From NCBI GenBank assembly GCA_937927515.1, contig CALBDO010000018.1:20552-84551 (forward strand): a stretch of DNA of 64,000 nucleotides, written 5' to 3'. The notes below the pieces were generated by a model. The model made no database searches and had not been told where the DNA came from. It saw only the letters and a program-made list of their open reading frames with translations. Position 1 is the stretch's first letter. Every line of letters begins with the position of its first letter. Origin of the DNA: Candidatus Kapaibacterium sp. GTDB lineage: Bacteria > Bacteroidota > Ignavibacteria > Kapaibacteriales > UBA2268. Positions 19,399 through 29,157 of the stretch are shown here, piece by piece. The translations under genes and the position numbers were made by a program.

Positions 19399-22300
19399 GG
19401 AAAGCTATGTCTATAACAGAACTTGCAATAAAGAGACCAACGCTCGTAGTAGTTGTTTTTTCTGTTCTTGGGATTCTGGGGATATATGGCTTTGCGCAAT
19501 TAAACTACGAGCTTTTACCGAGATTGACTGCCCCGGTTGTCACAATTCAGACAATCTATCCTGGGGCATCTCCCTATGAAGTTCAAAACAACGTTACCAA
19601 GCCGATAGAGGATGCTATTACTGGGACCGAGCTCATTTCCAACATCCGTTCTATCTCTCGCGAAGGTTTGTCTTTCGTGTTTGTTGAGTTAGAAATGTCT
19701 GCAGATGTTGACAAGTCTCTGCAGGACATACAGAGGCGAGTAAATCAAATTCAAGACCTTTTACCAAGGGAAGCTCGAAAGCCGGTAATTTCAAAAATTG
19801 CATTCGACGAAGTTCCGGTTCTTCGTGTTAACGTGTACAGTCTGCTTCCAGCAAGGGAATTGAAGCAATTTGTAGACAACAATATTTTACCATTGATTTC
19901 AAAATTAAAAGGGGTAGGTTTAGTTCAGGTTCTGGGTGCAGAAGAAAGAGAAATACAAGTAAATATCGATTTAGACAAGCTCAAGGCATATGGGCTGTCT
20001 ATAAACATGTTAGCACAGTCTTTAATTTCTTCAAACTTGGACTTTCCAACAGGTAAAATATCTGCCGACGAGCGTCAGTATGTTGTTCGCATTGCTGGAA
20101 AATTCAAAAGTCTCGAGGATTTGGAAAACCACATTATCGCCAGGAGTAAAACTGGCGGAGAAATTCGCTTTAAAGATATTGCCACAATTCAAGATGGTAC
20201 AAAAGAAATAACAAATGTTAATAGACTTAACAATAAGATTTCACTTGGACTGCAAATCCAAAAGCAAACGGATGCAAACACGGTTGAGGTAAGCAAATTA
20301 GTTCGTAAGGAGCTTGCTAAGCTGGAAAAGGAATATGCAAATATCGGATTGAAGTTCGACATTGCACAAGATAATTCAACCTTTATCATGGAATCTGCAA
20401 ATGCAGTAAAAGTGGACCTTGCTTTGGCTATACTTATTGTTGCTTTTGTGATGTTCATTTTCCTCCACAGCATTAGAAATTCCTTGATTGTTTTAGTTTC
20501 TATTCCCACATCCTTAATTTCTACATTTTTCTTAATGTATATCTTTGGCTTTACGTTGAATACAATATCTCTGCTTGCAATGTCTTTGGTAATTGGTATT
20601 CTTGTCGACGATTCAATTGTTGTTTTAGAGAATATTACAAGGCATTTGGAGATGGGCGAAGACCGTGTAACAGCTGCTATTAGAGGAAGAAATGAAATTG
20701 GTTTCGCTGCACTTTCGATTACCCTCGTCGACGTTGTTGTATTTTTCCCAATGGCTTTGATAACTGGAATGATTGGTAACTTTCTTAGAGAATATGCACT
20801 GGTGGTTGTCTTTTCCACATTGATGAGTTTGTTTGTTTCATTCACAGTTACCCCTTGGCTCGCATCTCGATTTGCAAAAGTGGAGAGCAAGGACTCCAAA
20901 GGATTTATCAAACGTTTCAGTGAATTCGTTGATAAAGTTTATCATAAGCTTGAAAATTATTATGTAGGCGTTTTATCCTGGGCATTAAATAATGGAGGAA
21001 AAGTAATTTTAATCGCTGGTACTCTCCTCATTTTGTCTTTTATGCTTCCCGGTCTTGGTTTTGTTGGTACAGAGTTTATCCCAAATGTAGACCGTGGAGA
21101 AGCTATATTTACAATCGAGACCTCTGTTGGTTCTACAATTGAGAAAACAAACCAATTGTCTTTGCAAGTCGAAGAGCTTTTAAGGAGCCAGCCGGAAGTT
21201 GTTAAAGTTGTATCCAATGTTGGTTTTTCAAGCGAAGGAATTTTAGGGCAATTCCAAAACAACTCCTCGCAAATTCTCGTGCAATTGGTGGACAAGCGCC
21301 TGAGAAACATTTCAACAGACGAATTTGCTCAAATGATGAAGGAGAAGATTAATACCATTCCCGGAATAAGAGTAAAAGCTCAACCAGTTACACTACTTGG
21401 AACTACAACGCGAACTCCTATTCAAATCTTAGTAAGTGGTCCAGATTACGAAAGTGTTTACAAGGGGGCCGAAGTGGTTGATAGCGTAGTCCGAAGTGTA
21501 AAAGGTACTACCGATGTAAGACTTTCGAGCGAGGAGGGAAATCCTGAACTGCGAGTTGAATTCGACCGGGAAAAGTTAGCCCAATTTGGTTTTTCAATTT
21601 TTGAAGTAGCTAATGCACTTCGAATCGCATTAACAGGGAATGATGATTCAAAGTATACCGAAGGAATTAACGACTACCCAATAAGGGTACAACTAAGTAA
21701 GTTCGATAAAACAAATGCAAAAGATGTTGAAAATCTACCGTTTACAAGTAAAGAGGGCAAGGTTATTTTACTCAAACAGTTCGCAAAAGTTTACCAATCG
21801 GTAGGTCCGACCAAATTAGAGAGAGAGAATCGTGCTCCTTCTGTCTATGTTAATTCTATGGTTTTTGGTCGAGCAAGTGGAGATGTTACAAGTGATATAC
21901 GCAAGAGGCTTCAAAGTGTGAAGCTGCCACGCGGAGTCGAATATGAATTCGTTGGCGAGCAGAAAGCCATGATGGACTCCTTCGCAAGTTTACTTACTGC
22001 CTTGATTATAGGTAATATCTTTGTTTATTTGATTTTAGTTGCGCTTTACAATTCATATTTGTATCCTTTTGTAATAATGTTTTCAATCCCTCTTGCAGCA
22101 ATTGGAGCTTTCTTTGGTTTAGCCTTTACTATGAAAACCCTGAACTTATACTCCATACTTGGATTTATCACTCTTGTTGGATTGGTGGCGAAAAACGGAA
22201 TACTACTTGTCGATAGGACAAATTATATGAAATTCGAGAAGGGGCTCGATACTCGGGATGCATTGCTCGAAGCTGGGCAAATGCGACTTCGACCAATATT

Positions 22301-22526
22301 GATGACAACATTTGCTATGGTCTTTGGTCTAATGCCCATTGCTCTTGCTACCTCGGCAGGCTCCGAAGCAAAGTCCAGTCTTGCAGTTGCTATAATTGGC
22401 GGTTTGTTGAGTTCGCTTTTCCTAACATTGGTTGTTGTACCGGTGGTTTATCAAACTTTTGACAAGTGGCGTTTAGCTTTTCAGAAAATATTTCTTAGAA
22501 AGAAAGTTGTCTTGAAATCTGAATAA
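19395..22526 (+). CDS. efflux RND transporter permease (AcrB/HAE1 type); start probably ATG 19407
   Basis: MSITELAIKRPTLVVVVFSVLGILGIYGFAQLNYELLPRLTAPVVTIQTIYPGASPYEV; GILVDDSIVVLENI; full-length 12-TM RND pattern. Confidence 0.96.
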   Translation: MRKAMSITELAIKRPTLVVVVFSVLGILGIYGFAQLNYELLPRLTAPVVTIQTIYPGASPYEVQNNVTKPIEDAITGTELISNIRSISREGLSFVFVELEMSADVDKSLQDIQRRVNQIQDLLPREARKPVISKIAFDEVPVLRVNVYSLLPARELKQFVDNNILPLISKLKGVGLVQVLGAEEREIQVNIDLDKLKAYGLSINMLAQSLISSNLDFPTGKISADERQYVVRIAGKFKSLEDLENHIIARSKTGGEIRFKDIATIQDGTKEITNVNRLNNKISLGLQIQKQTDANTVEVSKLVRKELAKLEKEYANIGLKFDIAQDNSTFIMESANAVKVDLALAILIVAFVMFIFLHSIRNSLIVLVSIPTSLISTFFLMYIFGFTLNTISLLAMSLVIGILVDDSIVVLENITRHLEMGEDRVTAAIRGRNEIGFAALSITLVDVVVFFPMALITGMIGNFLREYALVVVFSTLMSLFVSFTVTPWLASRFAKVESKDSKGFIKRFSEFVDKVYHKLENYYVGVLSWALNNGGKVILIAGTLLILSFMLPGLGFVGTEFIPNVDRGEAIFTIETSVGSTIEKTNQLSLQVEELLRSQPEVVKVVSNVGFSSEGILGQFQNNSSQILVQLVDKRLRNISTDEFAQMMKEKINTIPGIRVKAQPVTLLGTTTRTPIQILVSGPDYESVYKGAEVVDSVVRSVKGTTDVRLSSEEGNPELRVEFDREKLAQFGFSIFEVANALRIALTGNDDSKYTEGINDYPIRVQLSKFDKTNAKDVENLPFTSKEGKVILLKQFAKVYQSVGPTKLERENRAPSVYVNSMVFGRASGDVTSDIRKRLQSVKLPRGVEYEFVGEQKAMMDSFASLLTALIIGNIFVYLILVALYNSYLYPFVIMFSIPLAAIGAFFGLAFTMKTLNLYSILGFITLVGLVAKNGILLVDRTNYMKFEKGLDTRDALLEAGQMRLRPILMTTFAMVFGLMPIALATSAGSEAKSSLAVAIIGGLLSSLFLTLVVVPVVYQTFDKWRLAFQKIFLRKKVVLKSE

Positions 22527-22536
22527 TTTATTTAAA

Positions 22537-22637
22537 AGACTGTCTTGAGGGATATTTTGTAAGTAAGTCAGAAATTTTCTTTAGTACAAATTTGTACGAA
22601 TTAAAGCTTTGTATTAATACCCAACTCAAGACAGTCT
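22537..22637. terminator. probable bidirectional terminator or structured element between convergent genes
   Basis: Perfect 13-bp arms AGACTGTCTTGAG (22537-22549) and CTCAAGACAGTCT (22625-22637), with CTTTTTTTT after the right arm. The 75-nt loop contains the perfect palindrome GTACAAATTTGTAC (22584-22597). Confidence 0.6.
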
Positions 22638-22652
22638 CTTTTTTTTAACCAA

Positions 22653-25600
22653 CTACTCCATGTCGTTAGAGTCCTTTTTTGCGGTACCTTCAAGTAAAGA
22701 TTTGAGTTTGGACTCGAGCATCGAGGAGAATGAGTTCATAAGCGGGTCGTTTACTTTTTTGTAACTGGTGATTAAGCTATCGGCAAGTTTTTGTGCTTCT
22801 TCTTTTTTATTTTGTTTTATCAAGGTATTAATTTGTTGCTCATCGATATACAAAACGTTGCTAAGTATGTCGAACAAATTGTTACGAACTGTATTTTCGT
22901 CCAATTCCAAATTGCTAATCTGACCCGTTTGCACAGCTGTATAGACCAAGTCGTATAATTTCAACAAAGCATTTCTTGCAGAGTTGTAATCCTCGAGGAT
23001 TACATAAGCAGCAGAAGCAACTTTATATGGACCAGTCCTACCGCGAATTTCTTCGCGAATATCATCGTACCTGTATCTGCGAAGTTTGGGATTGTCAATT
23101 AAGTCCTTGCAAGTTTTAATTGCCGAGCTTGCCCAGAACTTTGCTTTTTCGTTCAAGCCAGCTTCTTTGAAAAGAAGAGACAATTGGTATTCCTCGTCAT
23201 AATACATTGGGAAGAGTTTTGGGGAGATATATTTAAGCATTGTATCAAGCACACGTGCAGCCTTTTGTTTGTCTTTCTTTTGCTCGAGCAAATAACCAGC
23301 GTAGTTCATATAGATTTGTCGGTAGCTTTGTATCATTCGTCGATGGACTTCGTCGTAGTAAACGTATTTACCTTTTCCATCTAAGTTTCTCAGTTTAAAT
23401 CCAAAATGAGGTTCTTTGTGGTAATTTGGTGAATTGTCGATATTTAACAAACACTTATCCATTATTTCTTCGTTCATCATTCCAGATTTCAATGCATTTT
23501 GTGGAACTGGGCAGATACGCCACGCCATACCTTCCAAGCGTAGATGCCTTCCTAAACCGGAGAATACATCAGAGCCACAAGTTGTTGAGAAATATACTGG
23601 TCTTTCGAAACGAGTTTGTTGAATTATATCGAGTATTAACTTGTTATTGATGAAGAAAATATAAATTGGCTTTCCATTCCTTTCTGTGTATTTTTTGCCA
23701 ACAAATGTAAATTCCATATATCCTTTGTTTATCAAAGATGTATCATCGGTGTAAAGAGCTAGAATTTCTTTTTTCACTGGTATCCTAATATCTCTTGCTT
23801 CACCGAATTCGTAACTAAGTGCATTTGGGTCGTCTTCGTCGGTTCTTAGCTGTTCATCTTTGAAGCTTAAAGGTATTTTTTTGGCACCCCAAGGCTCTCT
23901 ATTTTTAAGTTGGTCTATATACCATAGTGTTTGACCAAGGCTGAGGTTTACAATTCTGACATCGCGGCGTACACCTGCAACATCTTGAATGAACCACAGT
24001 GGAAATGTATCGTTGTCACCATTGGTAAATACAATAGCGTCTTTTTCAAGACTTTGTAAAATATTGTACGAGTAGTCGAAGGGGAAGTAATTATTAGCTC
24101 GGGTATGTGTGTCCCAACCTCCTATAAGCATATTAATCGGCACCAAAATCCAAGATGCAATTAAACCAAGGCTGACCAAAGGAATTGACCTTGTTTTCTG
24201 TGAAATAAATTCCAAGGCGTAGTAGGTGCCGAGCCCAATCCAAAGACACCAAACCATAAAAGAGCCAGTGTAAAAGTAATCCCTCTCTCGTGGCTGTGGA
24301 TTTTGTTGATTCTGAGCAATCGCAGCTAACACTCCCATCATTAAAAACATAACAAGATAAACAAGTGCCATCTTGGGGTCACGCTTGAAATGATAATAAA
24401 GGCCAAATATTCCAAAAAGTAAGGGAAGAGCGAAGAATCTTATTGGAAATTTATCTGCATAACCATTTTTATAATTTATTGCATCATTTACCTGAGTGAA
24501 CCAAGCCTCCTCTGCATCCTGGACGTCGCTTTCTCTGCCGACAAAATTCCAAAGAAAATATCTCAAGTACATATGGTCTATCTGATATTTCCAAAGGTAA
24601 GCAAGCTCCCCAGAAACATTGACATTATCCCAATGCGGTACACTTACCATCGTACCATTCTTTCTCATTACTTCTTTTGTACCAGGCGGATTCCATTCTC
24701 CATAAACATAATTTCCATTTTCATCTTTTAGATTGTAGTAATATATCTTTAATTCATCATTGTAATCGGTTCTCCTTGGCCAGAGGACTTGTTCGCCGTA
24801 TTGTTCTCTCCCAAGGTAGCTAATCAATTTTTTCATATTTTTGGGTTCGTTTTCGTTCATTGGTGGATTAGCATTAGAGCGAATTAAAATATGTGCGTAG
24901 GTGGTAAAGCCCAAAAATATCAGTAAATAGGACGCAAGAACAAGTTGTAAAAGAGGCTTCTTCTTCTGAGCTGCCCAGATGTAATATGCAACACCCCCAA
25001 AGATTAGCAACAAACCGATTAGGGTCATAATAAAATTATTTTGAATGGGATATTCACGCGCTTCGGTTTTAATAGGAAAATTCCCTGCCAAAAAGCCCGG
25101 TATCCACATTAGAATTACTTTGTAAATAATAAAGAAGCTAACTATTGATAAAATAACCATAATAATAAAAGAGTTGACAGTGACCTCATATTTCCTAAAG
25201 TATACTAAAAGAAAAATTGAAAATATTGTCAAAATAGCCAAGAGGTGTACTCCAATGGATAAACCAATAAGATAGAATATAGTTAAAAGATATCTCTCGC
25301 TGCCGGGTTGGTCGGCTTTTTCGTTCCATACCATCATCAAATACACAACGAGTGTAGTGAAAAGCTGGCTCATAGCATAAACTTCGCTTTCAACTCCATT
25401 GAACCATACAGTATCGCAAAAGGCAAATGCCATAGCACCTGTAAGCGCCGAGCCAAAAACCATTAGTTCCTCAACAACAGAGTTGTATTCTTTCCCACGG
25501 TAATTTTCGATGACTTTAATTATCACCAAATATAAAAGCCAAACGAAAAATGCGGTAGAAAAAACACTAACCATGTTTACTCGCCATCCAAGGTCCCCAA

Positions 25601-25808
25601 ATGGAATGATTATTTGAAATACTTTTGATATAACAAGGAATAATGGTGCTCCGGGTGGGTGTGGTACTTGTTGCCAAGTAGTTGCCGCAGAAAATTCGCC
25701 GCAGTCCCAAAGTGGAACCGATGGTTGTACTGTTAATGAATAAACTATAAAGGTCGCAAGAAAAGATATTATACCGAAAAAGTACTTAATTTTTCTTGTT
25801 CTTGTCAT
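22653..25808 (-). CDS. DUF2723 family membrane protein (TMEM260/protein O-mannosyltransferase-like)
   Basis: FLATFIVYSLTVQPSVPLWDCGEFSAATTWQQVPHPPGAPLFLVISKVFQIIIPFGDLGWRVNMVS is the DUF2723 signature; multiple TM helices. Confidence 0.93.
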   Translation of the reverse strand: MTRTRKIKYFFGIISFLATFIVYSLTVQPSVPLWDCGEFSAATTWQQVPHPPGAPLFLVISKVFQIIIPFGDLGWRVNMVSVFSTAFFVWLLYLVIIKVIENYRGKEYNSVVEELMVFGSALTGAMAFAFCDTVWFNGVESEVYAMSQLFTTLVVYLMMVWNEKADQPGSERYLLTIFYLIGLSIGVHLLAILTIFSIFLLVYFRKYEVTVNSFIIMVILSIVSFFIIYKVILMWIPGFLAGNFPIKTEAREYPIQNNFIMTLIGLLLIFGGVAYYIWAAQKKKPLLQLVLASYLLIFLGFTTYAHILIRSNANPPMNENEPKNMKKLISYLGREQYGEQVLWPRRTDYNDELKIYYYNLKDENGNYVYGEWNPPGTKEVMRKNGTMVSVPHWDNVNVSGELAYLWKYQIDHMYLRYFLWNFVGRESDVQDAEEAWFTQVNDAINYKNGYADKFPIRFFALPLLFGIFGLYYHFKRDPKMALVYLVMFLMMGVLAAIAQNQQNPQPRERDYFYTGSFMVWCLWIGLGTYYALEFISQKTRSIPLVSLGLIASWILVPINMLIGGWDTHTRANNYFPFDYSYNILQSLEKDAIVFTNGDNDTFPLWFIQDVAGVRRDVRIVNLSLGQTLWYIDQLKNREPWGAKKIPLSFKDEQLRTDEDDPNALSYEFGEARDIRIPVKKEILALYTDDTSLINKGYMEFTFVGKKYTERNGKPIYIFFINNKLILDIIQQTRFERPVYFSTTCGSDVFSGLGRHLRLEGMAWRICPVPQNALKSGMMNEEIMDKCLLNIDNSPNYHKEPHFGFKLRNLDGKGKYVYYDEVHRRMIQSYRQIYMNYAGYLLEQKKDKQKAARVLDTMLKYISPKLFPMYYDEEYQLSLLFKEAGLNEKAKFWASSAIKTCKDLIDNPKLRRYRYDDIREEIRGRTGPYKVASAAYVILEDYNSARNALLKLYDLVYTAVQTGQISNLELDENTVRNNLFDILSNVLYIDEQQINTLIKQNKKEEAQKLADSLITSYKKVNDPLMNSFSSMLESKLKSLLEGTAKKDSNDME

Positions 25809-25890
25809 TTTATACCCTTTAAAACAAATTTTATCACATTTAAAAAATGCAATTTAACAACAATCGGCGATTTAGATTAAATTCATTAGC

Positions 25891-27603
25891 CTAATCGATT
25901 TCTATTAGATTGCTTTTCCCGAGGCTAGGTACAAGCACCGTGCCTGTCTTGGTTTTCACTTTATATATTGCCCTAATTTGATATTGATATTTGCCAGAGG
26001 TTTCCAATGTGTCGTGGTAAGTACGTTTATCCTTTGATAATGTTGCAATAGTCTTGTAATTTCCTCCCGGATATTTACGAAGGATTTGATAGCCAAGAAG
26101 ATTATCTACGAGTTCAAATACTTCCCATTCGAGAGATACTAAATTTGGTTTTTGAATACTGAGTTTGAGGTTGGCAATTGGTTTTGGATAGTATATTCTT
26201 AGAGTTGGGTCTCCTATGATTTCCAAATGCATACCCCTTTGCCCATATTTGCTTGTTGAAAGGTAAAGATTTTGATTGTTCGCAGTAGCTAGGAAGGATT
26301 TTGCGAAAGGATAACCAAAATTTAAATGATGCAAATGCCAAAAGGGCCTTCCAATCCATGCAGAAAGTAGTGCGTCGGGAGATGAAGCCACTATTGAACG
26401 TAGGAGGTTGTTTTCTACGTCCCAATCCCAAAAGTATGAACCCAATAGGAAAATAAATGTTGAATGGATATTAAAATTTGCACACTGCTCAGAATTTATT
26501 GAATTCCACAAAGAAGTGTACGAACCGGAATTGCAAGCATAAGAGAAGCAGAAATATTCTTTACTTACATTTTCAAAGTAATTCCCTTCTACGATTGTGT
26601 CGCACAGGGAATAAAAGTTCATCCAAGCATTGGCAGAAAAAATTTCTTCACTTTGCGTTCCAAAGCCGTCGTCAATTAGGCCGTTTAAATTTCTCTGTTT
26701 TTCTCCGTAACGAAAACTGCGATTTTTCTTAAAATAGCTTCTGGTCAATTCTATTTCGCTTTGCTTAAAAAATGTTAGATTTGAAAAATCTATTCTACCC
26801 AATGCAATTTTTAAACTGTCTGGTAAAGTTATTTGGTCGTATTTACCGTCGAATGGAACATTCCAGTTTTCCTCTCTGCTCGCTGTGATATTGTTTTCCA
26901 CTTCGTCGGTTAAAAGTGTATCGTCGATTAAATAAACCAAATCCGAAGGGAATGCACCAAAATGTTCCGTGTGTCCATCAAATGAATAGTTTCCAGTGTA
27001 TGGAACAGCAACTCTTCCAACTAATAAAAGGGCTTTGAAATCGCCAGCCCATCTTCGTTTGTAAGAATTAACAATTCTCTTGACTTTCCGAACTTCTATT
27101 GGATTAAACTTTTCTGCACGGGGAACAATGCGGCTCTCGGCATACCATCCGTCATTTTCTAAGTCGATAATAAATTCATGAAGTTCGTCTTTGATGAATG
27201 GATAAATTGTAGAATCGACTAGAATCAGTGCTTTCCCGTTGTATATAGGTGCTTCCACTTCATATCCTACGATGTAATAGCCGAATGCCTCTATTGTATC
27301 GCTTGCTACTTTGAACCCGTATTCAATTGGGTTGGATTTCTTAATTGTATCAATGATAAATCTTGTCTCAGTGGGATATTTTTCAATCTTTTCCCAATAG
27401 TTTGAATTAATATTCTTCTGTTTTACTATAAAATCACCCACTGTTTTAGTATTATTGAATTTAATTGTAATTTCTACTAAACTGTCGTTGAATTCACGAA
27501 AAGAAAAGATTGGCAAGATTACGAAAGCTTTTGGTTCAAGGGAATGTAATTGAAAAATAACTAATAAAATCAAAAGTGCGAGAATTCTTAATAAAATATT
27601 CAT
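25891..27603 (-). CDS. secreted gingipain (peptidase C25)-fold-like protein
   Basis: KALLLVGRVAVPYTGNYSFDGHTEHFGAFPSDLVYLID...IALGRIDFSNL; YFCFSYACNSGSYTSLWNS; FLLGSYFWDWDVENNLLRSIVAS; C-terminal Fn3-like region. Confidence 0.6.
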   Translation of the reverse strand: MNILLRILALLILLVIFQLHSLEPKAFVILPIFSFREFNDSLVEITIKFNNTKTVGDFIVKQKNINSNYWEKIEKYPTETRFIIDTIKKSNPIEYGFKVASDTIEAFGYYIVGYEVEAPIYNGKALILVDSTIYPFIKDELHEFIIDLENDGWYAESRIVPRAEKFNPIEVRKVKRIVNSYKRRWAGDFKALLLVGRVAVPYTGNYSFDGHTEHFGAFPSDLVYLIDDTLLTDEVENNITASREENWNVPFDGKYDQITLPDSLKIALGRIDFSNLTFFKQSEIELTRSYFKKNRSFRYGEKQRNLNGLIDDGFGTQSEEIFSANAWMNFYSLCDTIVEGNYFENVSKEYFCFSYACNSGSYTSLWNSINSEQCANFNIHSTFIFLLGSYFWDWDVENNLLRSIVASSPDALLSAWIGRPFWHLHHLNFGYPFAKSFLATANNQNLYLSTSKYGQRGMHLEIIGDPTLRIYYPKPIANLKLSIQKPNLVSLEWEVFELVDNLLGYQILRKYPGGNYKTIATLSKDKRTYHDTLETSGKYQYQIRAIYKVKTKTGTVLVPSLGKSNLIEID

Positions 27604-29156
27604 TGCTTAAGAATAAATATTTCTACCCGCCGATTCAACGCTCGTTCTTTGGAGATTGGCTCTCTCTTTCCCCTTCCTTCAATGTTTACAAGATTCGTGT
27701 CTATTTTAAGACAATCAGAGATTGATTTAGCTGTGTTCTTTGCCCTTTGATGAGAGAGCTTCAAATTGTATTCCATTGAACCAACTTCATCAGTATGCCC
27801 AACAACAAGAATTTTGTTGCTAGTATTTTGGGTTAATTTTTTACATATTTCTTGCAAGGCTATTTTGGCATTGTTATCCAGGGTATCGATGTTGTTATCA
27901 AAATACAATCTACCAAGAAGTATTTTGCCTTTGTCTTTTGTAATTGAACGAAGATTGTCCCTATCTGAATTGAAACTTGCTGCTCCTAGGGTATCCACTG
28001 GCTTTAAAATAATGTCATAATTCTGAAAGGTAGTGTTTGGAAACCTATAAGATGAAGTGGTAAACGAGTAAGAATCAAAATTTTTGGAATGAACGAAAAA
28101 GTTGTACTGTGTGTTGTTTGGAACAATGAATGTAAAATGACCATCGTAGACAGTATCTGTAAAAACGTAATCAGTTTCGAAGTTGTCTACGTTGAAAACG
28201 ACAGGTTCATTCACAATCACTTTTTGATTGTTTAACAATGTATAAATTTTTCCGTGTAGGACAAGGTAGGGTAATGGACGGAATTTTTCATCTAATTTAG
28301 CAAAATATATACCTTCGCGGGAAGAAGTTGCATCTCCACTACAAAAGAAGGCAGTATCACCACTTAGGTTTAAATAAAAGGAATTCTCATCCCATTCGGA
28401 ATTAATGAAATCCAATGGTTCTGGCTTCGACCAGTTGAACCAGGTTTCGTCCAATCTCCTAACCATAAATAAATCAAGCTTACCTTTTGTTTGCCGACCA
28501 TTGCTTGCAAAGTATAGTGTTTTGTTGTCGTAAGCAAGGAAGGCTACCAAATCAATACCTTTTGTGTTGATTATACCACCTAGGTTTTGTGGCTGGGTGA
28601 ATTTATTTTTACTTGGGTCGAAAAATGAAATATATAAATCCAAAGAACCGTAAGAATCCTCGCGTTCGAGGCTCATAATCAAAACTCTACCATCTGTAGA
28701 AATTGTTGCAGAGTAGTTCAAACTCTTATTGTAAAAATTTTCTATAACCAATGGTTCAGGTTTTTGCCATATTCCATTTTTATTGATTGAAATAGCAAAG
28801 CAATTTTCGAATTTACCTTCAGAGGTTTGTTGGTAATCACCGTAGACCAGAGCTTTGCGATTATTTGGAAAGATGTAAAGAAATGTATTACTTGAATTTG
28901 TGTTGATGTTGCTTTCAAGTCTTCTTGGTTTGCCCCAGTTACCATTTTGTTTTTTTTCAGATATCCACACATCGTCGTCGTCGTATATACCCCCAGTATT
29001 TTCTGGATGCCATTTTCGGTTGAAATATAATTTTCCCCCGTCGGGGGAAATGACTGGGAAGATAGCAGGTTGATATTGATTAATGACCTCTGGCAATCGC
29101 TCCTTTGAATACGTTGAAAAATAATTTATTAATATTAGACACAATAGGAATAACAT
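27600..29156 (-). CDS. PD40 beta-propeller / regulatory-like domain / OmpA C-terminal domain protein (PorE-like architecture without an obvious TPR)
   Basis: PAIFPVISPDGGKLYFNRKWH propeller blades; C-terminal LYFDNNIDTLDNNAKIALQEICKKL...VVGHTDEVGSMEYNLKLSHQRAKNTAKSI...IEGRGKREPI OmpA domain. Confidence 0.88.
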   Translation of the reverse strand: MLFLLCLILINYFSTYSKERLPEVINQYQPAIFPVISPDGGKLYFNRKWHPENTGGIYDDDDVWISEKKQNGNWGKPRRLESNINTNSSNTFLYIFPNNRKALVYGDYQQTSEGKFENCFAISINKNGIWQKPEPLVIENFYNKSLNYSATISTDGRVLIMSLEREDSYGSLDLYISFFDPSKNKFTQPQNLGGIINTKGIDLVAFLAYDNKTLYFASNGRQTKGKLDLFMVRRLDETWFNWSKPEPLDFINSEWDENSFYLNLSGDTAFFCSGDATSSREGIYFAKLDEKFRPLPYLVLHGKIYTLLNNQKVIVNEPVVFNVDNFETDYVFTDTVYDGHFTFIVPNNTQYNFFVHSKNFDSYSFTTSSYRFPNTTFQNYDIILKPVDTLGAASFNSDRDNLRSITKDKGKILLGRLYFDNNIDTLDNNAKIALQEICKKLTQNTSNKILVVGHTDEVGSMEYNLKLSHQRAKNTAKSISDCLKIDTNLVNIEGRGKREPISKERALNRRVEIFILKQ

Positions 29157-29157
29157 T

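Noticed and set aside
20189-21310. Minus-strand ORFs of 240 and 116 aa inside the RND permease gene
   Set aside because: Shadow ORFs on the opposite strand of a strongly supported RND gene; translations lack domain signatures.
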